From Mactra quadrangularis (lineage: Eukaryota; Mollusca; Bivalvia; Venerida; Mactridae), in the NCBI GenBank assembly GCA_025267735.1, contig CM046307.1:50263395-50327394 (forward strand): 64,000 nt of DNA, given 5' to 3'. Below the pieces are notes generated by a model. That model did not search any database. It was given only the letters and a program-made list of their open reading frames with translations, and was not told the DNA's origin. This document shows positions 45,155-56,302 of the stretch, piece by piece. Position 1 is the first letter of the stretch. Every line of letters starts with the position of its first letter. A program made the translations under genes and the position numbers.

Positions 45155-46049
45155 TACAGTAACTTCCAAAAGTTTTCCATAACTGAAATTTCAAAAAATT
45201 CTTTAGTTTCTTGACGATTTAGATTACATGTATATTTATTGTAAAAATGTTTTGTATTTCTATATGTCATTACAATATTATTGTTGTATAACACTGTACT
45301 GTTTAACAAATGTTATGGGCTGGAGGCCTGGATCAGTATTAAATAAACTTGTAAACTTGTAAATAAACTTGTAAACTTCCAAAAGTTTTCCATAACTGAA
45401 ATTTCAAGAAAAAAACAGATCACGCATACTGCAAGCAATTTTACTGTTATAGACTTCTGGAATTCAAATATTTTGGGTGTCCCCTGCAGTACAAACAAAC
45501 TAACGTACAACAAAATAGAAATATGTGTACAAAGAACAATAGAATTTTATCTGTATATTGTACTTAAATTCAGCAATAATGTGCAACAAACTATGCTTGA
45601 ACTGCCTGTGCACGAATGGAAAAAACCCACAAGTTTAAGTTCTGAATTAGGCCACAACAAATTGATCATACGTTCTATGGATTCGCTCGCACCTTGATTT
45701 TGACTGTTTTTACAAAAAAAAATTTTTTATTTCCTGACGCTCGCTCATAAAAATTTGGTCAAACCGCTATATAAAGCAAGTGAATAAAGACTTTTTTTTT
45801 TCTTCGCTCGCCCCATTTTTTCCCCAGAAAATTCCGTAGAACATATGATCAACTTGCTGTGGCCTTAGGTCAATTAAAGCTTATTCATGCATCATAGTTT
45901 GAATCAATATGTTCATTAACATATCGATGCTGATTTTGGTTGACTCAGACTGATGTCTCTTTGTTTCTTTTCTTTTTTTCTTGAGTAAATTTGAGTTGTT
46001 CTTTCCTGATAAAAGGATTTTGTCCTACAGACATTTGGAAGGCACTGTA
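45155..46049. mobile_element. M-family Tc1/mariner-like MITE, copy M3, with nested insertions
   Basis: TA-CAGTAACTTCCAAAAGTTTT at the left and ACATTTGGAAGGCACTG-TA at the right. The left block ACTTCCAAAAGTTTTCCATA (then ACTGAAATTTCA) is repeated at 45374, so a tandem duplication or second insertion expanded the left side; AAATAAACTTGTAAACTTGT is also duplicated at 45341-45377. A D-like terminus (GGAATTCAAATATTTTGGGT, inverted) is at 45460. The G element at 45648-45867 is nested inside. No coding region recognised. Confidence 0.65.
45648..45867. mobile_element. G-family MITE, copy G1 (nested in M3)
   Basis: GGCCACAACAAATTGATCAT at the left and ATGATCAACTTGCTGTGGCC at the right are inverted ends of about 32 bp, flanked by TTA on each side. 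The interior has CTCGCTCATAAAAATTTGGT shared with G2. An ORF at 45473-45697 only clips its left end. Confidence 0.82.
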
Positions 46050-46264
46050 CATATACTATATGTATTACATTTATCTTCCTTTTTTATGACCACTATATGA
46101 AGTGACCCAATTTTTTACCTGTAATGTTAAGATGGTAGCAACACTATGACATGTATAGTCTTATATATACTTATATATAACAACAACATTTTGTATAGAT
46201 ATCATGTTTCTTTCTTAGTGTTAGGGTATAATGCCATTGTAACTCAAATTATGGTCAATTACTG

Positions 46265-46480
46265 GGGCCAGCTCATCTAACCGAGCTTTCCTGGACCCTT
46301 GTCTATAACCAGTTTTAAATGTAACCCTTCCACAAGGCCGGAATCTTGTCCATTATTATACCTTATTAATGGAAGAAAATGGACATTATTGTCAAAGTTT
46401 TAGGGAAGGGTAGTCAGTCAGGGTGACTAGCTCTAACCTGAGCAACCCCTCAGAACAGTTGATTCAAACTGAGACCAAGG
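46265..46480 (-). mobile_element. SINE, S group, copy S6 (minus strand, head eroded)
   Basis: GCCAGCTCATCTAACCGAGC, TTTCCTGGACCCTTGTCTAT, AACCAGTTTTAAATGTAACC and CTTCCACAAGGCCGGAATCT are the reverse complement of the S body. AAATGGACATTATTGTCAAA continues it. The tRNA head cannot be recognised with confidence. Confidence 0.75.
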
Positions 46481-46645
46481 TTATTCATTAACCCCATTAT
46501 TTTATATGCTCAATATTTGTTTGATAATCCATAGGCATGATAATCCTTGTTTTTAAATATGGCTATCTACAGATATCTGTAGTAAGTATTCAAATCAGTG
46601 AGATTAATGTTTGTGCCACTGACAGATAAATAAAACTAAACAACA
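46481..46645. mobile_element. P-family palindromic MITE, copy P9
   Basis: TTATTCATTAACCCCATTAT at the left; AGTATTCAAATCAGTGAGAT, TGTGCCACTGACAGATAAAT at the right. Adjoins the S6 SINE. Confidence 0.72.
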
Positions 46646-47689
46646 AGCTATGGAAAAGTGTGTGTTCTTGGTAATGGTTGATAAAAAAGTTCTGAATTAT
46701 TGTTGTTAGCCTTTACAGGGAGTCTTAAGAATTTAATATTGAACCTTCATGTTTTAATATGTACGGCACTAAAAGTTGGTATCGGCAGTTTTAAGTCGGA
46801 TTTTTTAACGAAAAAATTTGACTTAAAGTTTGGTGAAACACTGGCGGGCAGGTGTCGTCAGATCTTTATGAAACTTTATACAATGATAACATACCATGTG
46901 ATGAACAGGATTAGAAAGTAACCACATCTCTACCTGCCTTTAATTATGGATAATTTCCCTTTGTAATTTTTGCATTAAAGTTTTTAAATTCGGCTTTAAT
47001 GTGGTTTCCTTATTACATTTCTTGTTGGTGTTTAGTTTGTCTGTATGGTTTTCTATGTGTACAGCTTGACAATGTGGTAGTTTGGTGTACAGTTTAACTG
47101 TATATAAAGAATGTAAGGTGTTGTCAGAGTTACCTTTTATAGTGGCTACAGTTTGGTTTCTATAATCATTTATCTTAACTTCTATGTAACTATACTATAA
47201 TGATACATTTTATACTTGTGTGATAGTAGCGGTTTTTTACTTGAACTTATGTACAGTTTATAACCCTCTCTCAATATACACTGTACATACATAGCTGTAC
47301 ATACATAACTGTATATACAGGTTGGCTTAAACTCTACAGGTGTTTGTTTGATTTCAAATCATCTCTTCTCTTACTCTAGACTTCCACATAGGATAATTTG
47401 AGGTGAAAAAGTTAGGATTAAAATAATGTTGAAAAAAAAACACTTTTTGATATGATTTGATGGATACTTGTAGTGGACCACTAGTGACTGACTGGGGCAT
47501 GGGGCAGTATAGATGATTGATGAAGATACATGATAACATAGTTTATATATAGAGTCGAGTGAGAGAGGATAGTGCATTCACTGTGTGGATTTTATAAATG
47601 GTCTCAATTGTTTAAAGCAGATTTTATATATAGTTTGAAAAAGTTTTTGTATTTTTTGCAGTCTTCGTCTTAAACTTATTGCCCAAAGC
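46646..47689. other. Unassigned non-coding DNA
   Basis: The ORF at 46700-46921 is preceded by an acceptor-like TAGCCTTTACAG, but shows no domain and no donor that would close it as an exon. ACATACATAGCTGTACATAC at 47285 is a short local repeat. Nothing else recognised. Confidence 0.45.
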
Positions 47690-47840
47690 CCGAGTGTAAA
47701 TTGATTCAAACCAATGAAAAATTGATTTAAGTTAGTGAAAATAGTTTTATTCATATAGTCGAGCTAGTTGAAAGTATGGCTGATTGCTATAAATCATAAT
47801 AAATCGTGTTAGTGTTTGTCAAAATTTAAGGTGAAGATTG
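47690..47840 (+). repeat. E-family dispersed repeat, copy E8
   Basis: AAAGCCCGAGTGTAAATTGA, TTAGTGAAAATAGTTTTATT, TCGAGCTAGTTGAAAGTATG, TGTTAGTGTTTGTCAAAATT. Confidence 0.5.
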
Positions 47841-48208
47841 TTTTTTGTTTTATATATTAATATATTTACCTGTGTCAGTGGTTTCAACCTTGGATATATG
47901 TGAATGTTATGATAAAAATGTGGAGTAAAGTTAAAAAGAAAAATTCTATATTAAGATATGGATGTTTGTGTTGCTGTCGAAGTAAGTTTCTATACATTTT
48001 ATAGTCTCGTAAGATTTTATGTATTTTCATGTTAGCTAACTTTATCGCATTAGATGTAATGTGAAACTCATAATATTGTGTTTTTCCCCTGCATTGACAG
48101 GATACATACAAGGTTTTTTTCAACATAATGACTCAAAATCACATGTTACAAAATTGAATGTATTGTTCTCTGTACATATCCTTTCCGTTGTAATGATATA
48201 TTTCGAGC
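47841..48208. other. Unassigned non-coding DNA
   Basis: No gene or repeat recognised; the minus-strand ORF 47884-48126 shows no domain. Confidence 0.45.
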
Positions 48209-48275
48209 TAAGCACAAAATGGTCGTAACTCAATCTTTTTCTTATAGAGATACAACCGTTTTGCGCTTAACCCTT
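48209..48275. mobile_element. R-subfamily mini hairpin element, copy R3
   Basis: Left arm CTAAGCACAAAATGGTCGTA, right arm TACAACCGTTTTGCGCTTAA. Confidence 0.7.
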
Positions 48276-48575
48276 GATATGTTTGTTTGTATCACAGGTA
48301 AAAATGCATACATTTGAATTTGGGATGAAGTCTTATTATCCCTGGTCATAGGGCCACTGGTATTTAACTATACTTATGGAAAGCCTTACCTTCATGAAAC
48401 CAAATTGAACTATTTTAAAATAAAAACCAAACACTCTCCCCTTCTCTTGGATCTTGCATTGTTTTCTGCTTCCTCATACAAATAAATATTAGGTCTACTT
48501 GACACACCCCTTCATTCAAGTGTTCTCAATTTTCACATTCTTTCTCTGCTTTAATTACTATGAAAACATCTGATA
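48276..48575. other. Unassigned non-coding DNA
   Basis: Nothing recognised. Confidence 0.45.
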
Positions 48576-48856
48576 ATTTAGAGGTGTGTGACCTATATGT
48601 AAATACTTAGAGGTGTGTGACCTATATGTATACATTTATGTGCAAGCTAGATGTTAGCATTTAGAGGTGTATGACCTAGATGTTAGCATTTATAAGTGTG
48701 TGACCTAAATATATACATCTTAGTGGTGTGTGACCTAGATGTTTACATTTTAGAGACATGTGACCTAGATGTGTACATTTAGTGGTTTGTAACCTAGATA
48801 TATACTTATAGATGATAAGGGACTGTTATATATGCTTTTTAGAGGTGTATGACATT
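48576..48856 (+). repeat. Degenerate minisatellite, about 30-bp unit
   Basis: Eight to nine copies of TTAGAGGTGTGTGACCTATA then TGTATACATT, with variants (ATGACCTAGATGTTAGCATT). Confidence 0.88.
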
Positions 48857-50099
48857 TTGATGCAAGATATTGTTTGATCTTGTTAATTAAGAAGAGTGAT
48901 AACTATATTGTTTTATCATTGCTTCATTATATAGTTAATGGGAAAATAAGAGATAAAAGTAAATGGTGTAGAGTTACTGATTCAAATATCACATTAAATG
49001 TGCTTTTACAATCATTTGTATTCTTTGTAATCATACATCACACCCTCCCCCCTCTCACATAATTTGGAACTTAGTAAGCCAACACAACCATGTCAATATA
49101 TAAATTAGCTTGTAAGCTGATTCAGTAGACTAAGACAGGATTGATGTATACATCTCAAGCCAATAGTTACTAATAAGTGACAGATCATTTGATGTGTAAA
49201 ATGGGTCAGGAGGGATAGATAACTTACTGTAGACGGAATGTTGCTTAGACCAGTGTTTTGATGTGACGGGCTCTATAGTCTCCTCTGTATTCCAATTTAG
49301 GATTGTCAACTGTAAAACTACTAATCATTGATTAAGTAATTTGTGCACAGATTTTATAGTTTTGCTCTGGTCTTGCCAGCATCAAAATGTTCAAAATTTT
49401 GAAGTTGTTTATGATCATGTACAGCAAATAAAATGGAAATTGAAGCCAAAGTGTTGATAATTGTCACTTATGGCTGATGTATTTATAATAATGATATTAT
49501 TATTGTATCAATGCCTGTAGGTCCTGATATTGTTGTTGTTGTTGTTTCATGATTTTATCATCAGCAATACAAGGAACATATACACAGAAAGTATTTCCTG
49601 TAGGCTATCACTATGTGTTGATGTTTTCTTATAATGATCTTATGGTTAAATGATTTATTTTAACACTTAACTGGTTGGGACATCGGTGAAATTTGGCCAT
49701 TTTTTCACCTTAAAGAAATAGAGCTATTTCAATATGTTTTTATTTCATAAGTAATGGTCTGTCTGAGATGCAACTTAGCCAAATTGTTTCCTGAGTGATT
49801 GTCTTTCAGAAAAAGTCATGTTTGAACCTTGATCCCAGTTCCCATGGCAATGCTGGGGTAAGGTAAGCAAAAAGGGCAAAACGCAATTTTGTTCTTTTTC
49901 AAACCTAAATAAAAGTATAGGTCTAAGATGATGAAATGCTAAATTAACTCACCCTGCTAGGTCATTTTTTAATACAGTAGTCATTCCTTGGTGGATTATA
50001 CTTTTTTGAGCTTGATCCTAATTCTCCCTCCTACCACTAATTCTAAATCATATAGGGGAGTTGTTAGTCACTGACTGAAGTATGCATCTAGTAACAGCT
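48857..50099. other. Unassigned non-coding DNA
   Basis: Small GTTGTTGTTGTT tract at 49528. No exon, RNA gene or repeat family recognised. Confidence 0.45.
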
Positions 50100-50205
50100 A
50101 AATCTAGAGATTTAGCCTTTTCAGGAACTGTGAAAAGGTTAACTGACTGCCATGATATGGCCTGTACAATGTGTTGCTATGGCGTTAAACGAAACAAAAA
50201 AGCCA
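50100..50205 (+). mobile_element. SINE 3'-end fragment
   Basis: CTGACTGCCATGATATGGCC, then TGTGTTGCTATGGCGTTAAA and CGAAACAAAAAAG resemble the 3' end of molluscan tRNA-SINEs, in which the tail GGCGTTAAAC is followed by A-rich repeats. S copies end in a related CTGCCGTAAAATGACCTAAA block. The ORF at 50082 is incidental. Confidence 0.5.
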
Positions 50206-50700
50206 AAATTCTAAGGCCAATGCTTGGTTGTTTTGGACTGGAGAAGTGTTATATTCAATATTAAAACTAGTTGCATTTTACATTAAGCAAAAAACATTAT
50301 GTAAAAAATAATTGATAGGTAAAATTCTTGTTTTGTTATTTTATATATATCTACTGAACACAATGAAACGTGATAGAATGCATGATAAGAATATAAAAAT
50401 ACTGATTTATTTATGTAAGTCCAGACAAGTTGAACCTTTCCAGACAATAAAAATGTAACATAAGCATAATTGTATTACATTGAACTATAATAAACTGAAG
50501 CTTAATTACAAGGTCATGTAAAATGATAGAAAGTCTATAATTCCCTTCCCTAACCTTGCTGGATCTACAAGTGTTTTAGTCATTCTTGATGCTAGATGAA
50601 TCATATAATACATGTGTTGGTGTATTATTTTATATTGATTTCTAAATGTATCTTGAATGCATGTTTTGTACTTAATGATATCTGAGAGCTTGATTCATCA
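50206..50700. other. Unassigned non-coding DNA
   Basis: Nothing recognised. Confidence 0.45.
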
Positions 50701-51915
50701 GACATAACATACATGTACCAAACACAATAAGCTCAATGACCCAGACATAATTATACATGTACCTAACACAATAAGCTCAATGACCCAGACATAATATACA
50801 TGTACCTAACACAATAAGCTCAATGACCCAGACATAATATACATGTACCAAACACAATAAGCTCAATGACCCAGACATAATATACATGTACCAAACACAA
50901 TAAGCTCAATGACCCAGACATAATATACATGTACCAAACACAATAAGCTCAATGACCCAGACATAATATACATGTACCAAACACAATAAGCTCAATGACC
51001 CAGACATAATATACATGTACCAAACACAATAAGCTCAATGACCCAGACATAATATACATGTACCAAACACAATAAGCTCAATGACCCAGACATAATATAC
51101 ATGTACCAAACACAATAAGCTCAATGACCCAGACATAATATACATGTACCAAACACAATAAGCTCAATGACCCAGACATAATATACATGTACCTAACACA
51201 ATAAGCTCAATGACCCAGACATAATATACATGTACCAAACACAATAAGCTCAATGACCCAGACATAATATACATGTACCAAACACAATAAGCTCAATGAC
51301 CCAGACATAATATACATGTACCTAACACAATAAGCTCAATGACCCAGACATAATATACATGTACCAAACACAATAAGCTCAATGACCCAGACATAATATA
51401 CATGTACCAAACACAATAAGCTCAATGACCCAGACATAATATACATGTACCACAGACTCAGCACTCAATGACCCAGACATAACATACATGTACCACATAC
51501 TCTGAGCTCAAATTGACCCAGACATAAAATACATGTACCAGTCAGACTCAGCACTCAATGACCCAGACATAATATACATGTACCACATTCTCTGAGCGCA
51601 ATGACCCAGACATAACATACATGTACCACATACTCTGAGCTCAAATTGACCCAGACATAAAATACATGTACCAGTCAGACTCAGCACTCAATGACCCAGA
51701 CATAATATACATGTACCACATTCTCTGAGCGCAATGACCCAGACATAACATACATGTACCAAACACAGTGAGCTCAATGACCCAGACATAACATACATGT
51801 ACCAAACACAGTGAGCTCAATGACCCAGACATAATATACATGTACCACATACTCTAAGCTCAATGACCCAGACATAACATACATGTACCAGTCAGACTCA
51901 GCTCTCAATGACCCA
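50701..51915 (+). repeat. 43-bp minisatellite with a higher-order segment
   Basis: About 28 copies of GCTCAATGACCCAGACATAA then TATACATGTACCAAACACAA and TAA (43 bp, measured from 50881 to 50924). Copies between about 50760 and 51440 are nearly identical apart from CCAAAC/CCTAAC alternation. From 51440 to 51740 three variant units (CATACTCTGAGCTCAAATTG, CAGTCAGACTCAGCACTCAA, CATTCTCTGAGCGCAATGAC) recur as a larger period. The minus-strand ORF 51641-51850 is an artefact. Confidence 0.95.
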
Positions 51916-52432
51916 GTCTAACTCATTATTCCAGTCTCACTTACTGCTACAGCCAATGTTGTTTTTGTTCTAGAACTTTACTCATCCCCTATACATGATA
52001 GTGTCTTGGACCTGGACTGGAGCTTCAGACCTCATGACTATTGGAATTAATAATTAAGTTAAAACATACATTAATATAATTTTGTTAATTATAATGAGGG
52101 CCTTTAGGGATATTTCTGTATACGGTATATGTCAATGAAACAATGCAAGACTAATATTAACTACATGTAAATAAACGAAAAAATAGCAAAAAAACATTGA
52201 AAAATAATGAAAATAAGAGTATATGTACATGTATCTATACTGACGTTAGTTGGTTGGTTTATTTATTTATATTATTTATTTGTTATTTTAGAATTATTCA
52301 AATAAGACAATTATTAGCTATCAAAAAACATTCAATCGTTTTAACAACTAAAGTGTCATTCTAGTTCTTGTTGCATGATTGTTGGGTCCTTAGTATTTTC
52401 TTTTGGGGATAAAGAATTGAGCGTTAGAGACC
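51916..52432. other. Unassigned non-coding DNA
   Basis: Nothing recognised besides AT-rich sequence. Confidence 0.45.
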
Positions 52433-52806
52433 TAAGATTGCATTCGGAACATCCCTGGCCATTCCCTACAAATAACTTCGGACATATTTAGACGCCATTT
52501 TGGAAAAACCGGTGTTGAAGTAAACAAATACACGATTGTTAAGGCGATGACTGAAGTTTCGTTCTTAGTCCATAAATTTGAAATTGCACATTTCAATGAT
52601 ACCGATGAACAATATTTGGTTCAATTTAAAAAATAAATATGTTAGGCAAAGATATGTGTGTATACTACAAGAACTATATTGTGTAACCGTTACGTGCTTT
52701 GCCTCGCGTAGGTAGTAAAATCACCAAAATCCAGTGAAGACCCCCACGAATCCTTCCAAGATTATTCATTCATGAAAGGTCGAGGGTGTTCCGAATGCTA
52801 AGATTG
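52433..52806. mobile_element. 359-bp CpG-rich MITE with 7-8 bp target duplication
   Basis: The element at 52440-52798 has inverted ends GCATTCGGAACATCCCTGGC and GTCGAGGGTGTTCCGAATGC. The direct repeat TAAGATT(G) flanks it at 52433 and 52799. CpG is much denser inside (ACGCC, ACCGG, GCCTCGCG) than around it. An 8-bp duplication would fit hAT or P-type elements, but the exact boundary is ambiguous by one base. No coding region. Confidence 0.85.
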
Positions 52807-53300
52807 TTACCATGCATAATATTAAGTCTTTGACTCTGCTATAGTGAGTCTAACTACAAAGCTCTGACTAAACATGCTTTGACTGTGTATTGATGATGAT
52901 AATGATGATGATAGAATATTGGTAAAATACAAGTCTCTCTCTGTCTTTTGCTCGCTGTCTCTCTCTGGAACACAGTCTTACTGTTGTCATATACATGTAC
53001 AAGTGACTAACGTCTTACAGTTTCATTGTTTTACCATTTAGTATTCATTGATATGATTTTACTGTATTTTTGTGATATTTGAAGGGATTTGAGTTTGATA
53101 TTGAAATTTAATCAGGTAATATTAACAGCAGTATTAAATAATCATAAGTTGTGGTAGGTAATATTATGATTTTATATAATTGATTTCTTTTAAATCTGCA
53201 ATACATGTGTAATTAAATTAAAAATTATTTTCTGACTTAAAATTTTTGTAATAATTATCGATAGTGTTGTAATTGCTATATTTTACATTTAAGTCACTTC
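52807..53300. other. Unassigned DNA with small microsatellites
   Basis: GATGATGATAATGATGATGA at 52891 and a CTCTCTCTG tract at 52934-52967. Otherwise AT-rich, nothing recognised. Confidence 0.5.
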
Positions 53301-53470
53301 TAGGCCACAACAAATGTATCATGTGTTCTACAGATTTGCTTGCACCTTAGTTTTGACAGTTTTTACACACAAAAAATATTTTTTTCATCACTCGCTCATA
53401 AAAATTTGGTCAAACAGTTATGTAATGCAACTGAATCATGATTCAATATCATCAACTTGTTGTGGCCTTA
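53301..53470. mobile_element. G-family MITE, copy G2
   Basis: GGCCACAACAAATGTATCAT at the left, ATCATCAACTTGTTGTGGCC at the right, and the shared interior TCGCTCATAAAAATTTGGTC. Flanked by CTA / TTA. Slightly shorter than G1 (loss in the right half). Confidence 0.82.
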
Positions 53471-54291
53471 GTAAGTTAGTATGATCAATTAAAATTTTAA
53501 TATTGTAAAACATGTATGACTGATTATTTATTGTCCAGTGAGCTACCATATTGGTCTGGATTCAGCATTGCAGACTATATGAGTTAATCATTTATAGCAG
53601 TAACAGGTGCCCCTAACCCAAATCTGGGTCATCAGGGGTGATAGGACAACCTTTAATGTCGAGCTTTGTACATGTAGGTTCAGATTCTGAAATATAAATC
53701 TCATTTAATGTTGGTTTATATAATAGGATGGAAATATAAGCTATTTATAGCTTTTGATGTACAAACCAACTATTCCAGGAAATAGTTCATATTTGTAAAT
53801 AAATATGTATATCTAGAATATAAAAAAGAACAAATCATCTTAAGGTAAAAAAATCATAAACTCAAATTACCTTTTCCTGCATTTTGTATTATTAGCTAAA
53901 ATAAGTATTTTTCCTGTACTTTGAATATTTAACTCTAATTCATTTGTTTCTTAATTACTTATACTGCATGCAAATATTTCCTGATCCCCCAGACTCTAGG
54001 TATCAAGACACCCGATCAAACTCTACCACTAACTGTAAATGTTCTATACAGTACATGAAAACAGACAAAAATATTAACAATTTTCGCTGACATGCAATAC
54101 TTCTAGCCTGATGTTTATTGATCTATCCCAATATTAGAAGGATTGTAAGAAGATTTAAAACACAGTAGGATGTTGGACTTAGAATGTTTTCTATGTTATA
54201 AACTATCTCTCTGAGATTTCTGTAAACACCCACACATACAACACATATGTTATAGTATGAAACTTGGTGAGGGAACTCTAAGAGAGCTTGT
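53471..54291. other. Unassigned AT-rich non-coding DNA
   Basis: Nothing recognised. Confidence 0.45.
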
Positions 54292-54541
54292 GTGTGTGAG
54301 AGGGGGGGGGGGTAGAGAGGGAGGAGGGAGGGAGAAAACTTGTGTGTGAGGCAGGGAGGGGATATTACACTTACAAAGAGAGAGACAGAGGGGCAGTAAG
54401 AAAGAGACGAGGCAGATGGAGAATGCAATGGGAGACAGAGAAAGAGAGCAAGGAAGAGAGGGAGAAACAGAGGAGAGGGAGATTGAGAGAGAGAGACAGA
54501 AGGGAGAGAAAGAAGGGAGAGAGAGACAGACAGACAGACAC

Positions 54542-54579
<38 letters not shown>

Positions 54580-54692
54580 CAACAGACCGACAGACAGATA
54601 GAGGGGAGAGGGAGGAAGGGAGGGAAAGTGAGAGATGGTTATGGAGGAGAGGAGGGGAAAAAAGCAAGAGAGAAAAAAGAGAGAGAGAAGAA
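54292..54692 (+). repeat. Purine-rich GA / ACAG microsatellite region
   Basis: GTGTGTGAGAGG and a G-run at 54302-54312, long GAGAGA and GGGAGG runs, then about 16 ACAG units (54530-54598). It is nearly pure purine for several hundred bases. The ORFs of up to 159 codons on both strands here (Arg/Glu-rich or Ser/Leu-rich) are artefacts of the low complexity. Confidence 0.93.
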
Positions 54693-55415
54693 ATTAAATC
54701 TCTCTCTGTTTATTCTATTACTAGTTCTATGTTAATTAAATCAATATATCAGACATTTTCAACTCTGATAATTCTCAGAATTGTTAGTTTTTTATCTGTT
54801 ATTTCATTAAATCCTCATTGATATGGTGTAACTTTGAGTTTTTTCTCTCAATTATATCAGTTCACAAATTCAGAACAAAGTGGTAATTACTTTGCCAGGT
54901 TGTCATTTTCTGAGAACGGTAATTTCTTAGAATACTCTAGATGTAGGAAATGTTATGTTTTATGGTTCAACATCCATCATTAGTCTCATTATGGTATGTG
55001 TAGGCGTGGCTTTAATCATAAATTTATGTTATGAAACAAGTTGTTTTTTATTTATTTATTTTATTCTCTTGAATTTAAAATGTTTTCATATCAGTGATAT
55101 TGTTGTATATACGTTGTAATATTTAATGTATTATTGTTGCCATTCCTTTTAGTACCTGTATGAGACTTCTGATTATTGTTACATTATGATATGGTGGTGT
55201 ATATGATGCAATTTTATTGTCTACATGAAATTCTGATGTTTTTCTTTATTTCGGCTGTATTCTTTCTAATTTATTGAGTATGCAACAATTTTTTTCTCAA
55301 AACCTTGTAAGAATCATTATTTTTAAATCTTCTATAGAATACAGAAGAATAACAATCATTGTCTTAACTTTTTTCAAGCACCAGCCCAAGTTTTTAATGT
55401 GTTATAAGGCAGGAA
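54693..55415. other. Unassigned AT-rich non-coding DNA
   Basis: Nothing recognised. Confidence 0.45.
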
Positions 55416-55620
55416 AGATCTAATTTGGAACTCAAATTTGTGGGATTTTCCGTCGGTGTACAGGCGGTACTAACAAAGTTTGTTACACATTATTGCTGAA
55501 AAGCACAATATACAGATTAAATCCTGTAGTTCTTTGTACACACTTTTTGATTGTGACTGTGATAGTTTGTTTGTATAACCCCAGGGGAAAACCCAAATAT
55601 TTGAATTCCAGGTATAGTCT
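55416..55620. mobile_element. D-family MITE, copy D3 (reference copy)
   Basis: The left end AGATCTAATTTGGAACTCAA with ATTTGTGGGATTTTCCGTC is mirrored by the right end GGGGAAAACCCAAATATTTG with AATTCCAGGTATAGTCT. 205 bp, non-coding. Confidence 0.8.
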
Positions 55621-55635
55621 ACTATTATCTAGCTT

Positions 55636-55724
55636 GACTATATGTATATGGAACAAGTAATTTTTACAAGCCCAAATAAATTTTCCCTAATCCCAGGTTT
55701 TGGGCTAGTGGGTTAAGACGATGA
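55636..55724 (-). repeat. E-family dispersed repeat, copy E9 (partial)
   Basis: GTAATTTTTACAAGCCCAAA, CCCAGGTTTTGGGCTAGTGG, GTTAAGACGATGATGG: the right half of the E pattern, as at 12540. Confidence 0.55.
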
Positions 55725-55917
55725 TGGAAACGAGCATTTATAGACACATGTAGTTAAAACTTGAAATATTCTTGAAATATACAGGAAGGTTATATGTTAA
55801 AGAGTATGATTAACTAGAATAAATAGTTGTATAATAAATGATTAATTCCAGGTAAAACTTGATTAGAAGATAACATCAGTATACTGGTACTGTAGAGTTA
55901 CTGTTTGTACCAGAGTG

Positions 55918-56302
55918 TATAGTACCCAACATAAGTTAGGAGACATTTTCACTTTGTGGGCCTGCTAAATTATAGCTTTATCATAAATTTGATATCCATT
56001 AATTTTGAAATGCTATTTAGTTTCAGTTTATTTTTTTGTTGTGTTTATATTAATTTTTGTAATAACAGCTACAAAAGTAGCTTAATAAGCTCTATGTTTT
56101 GTAAAAGAAATTTATATTGATAATGGTTTTGGAGGCTTTGGTGCAAGATGCTGAATCTTACTAATTGGATGCAATCATGTAATTTGATTTCATTTTATCA
56201 CCAACCATGCTATACATATTAAAATTAATGGCTTTACATAAAACAAACATTTAAGAATTACAGTAAATTTTCTTTGTCTCTAAACTTTTGTTGAGTACTG
56301 TA
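55918..56302. mobile_element. M-family Tc1/mariner-like MITE, copy M4
   Basis: AGTACCCAACATAAGTTAGG at the left and CTAAACTTTTGTTGAGTACTG-TA at the right. Interior related to M2 in inverse orientation and to the right end of M5 (CAGTAAATTTTCTTTGT). Confidence 0.75.

Noticed and set aside
46700..46921. Coding exon after an acceptor-like CTTTACAG
   Set aside because: The 73-codon frame shows no domain and no donor in a compatible phase. The TTTACAG could be chance in AT-rich DNA.
54342..54821. 159-codon Arg/Glu-rich ORF
   Set aside because: It is the translation of GA and ACAG repeats. Opposing ORFs on the minus strand are just as long.
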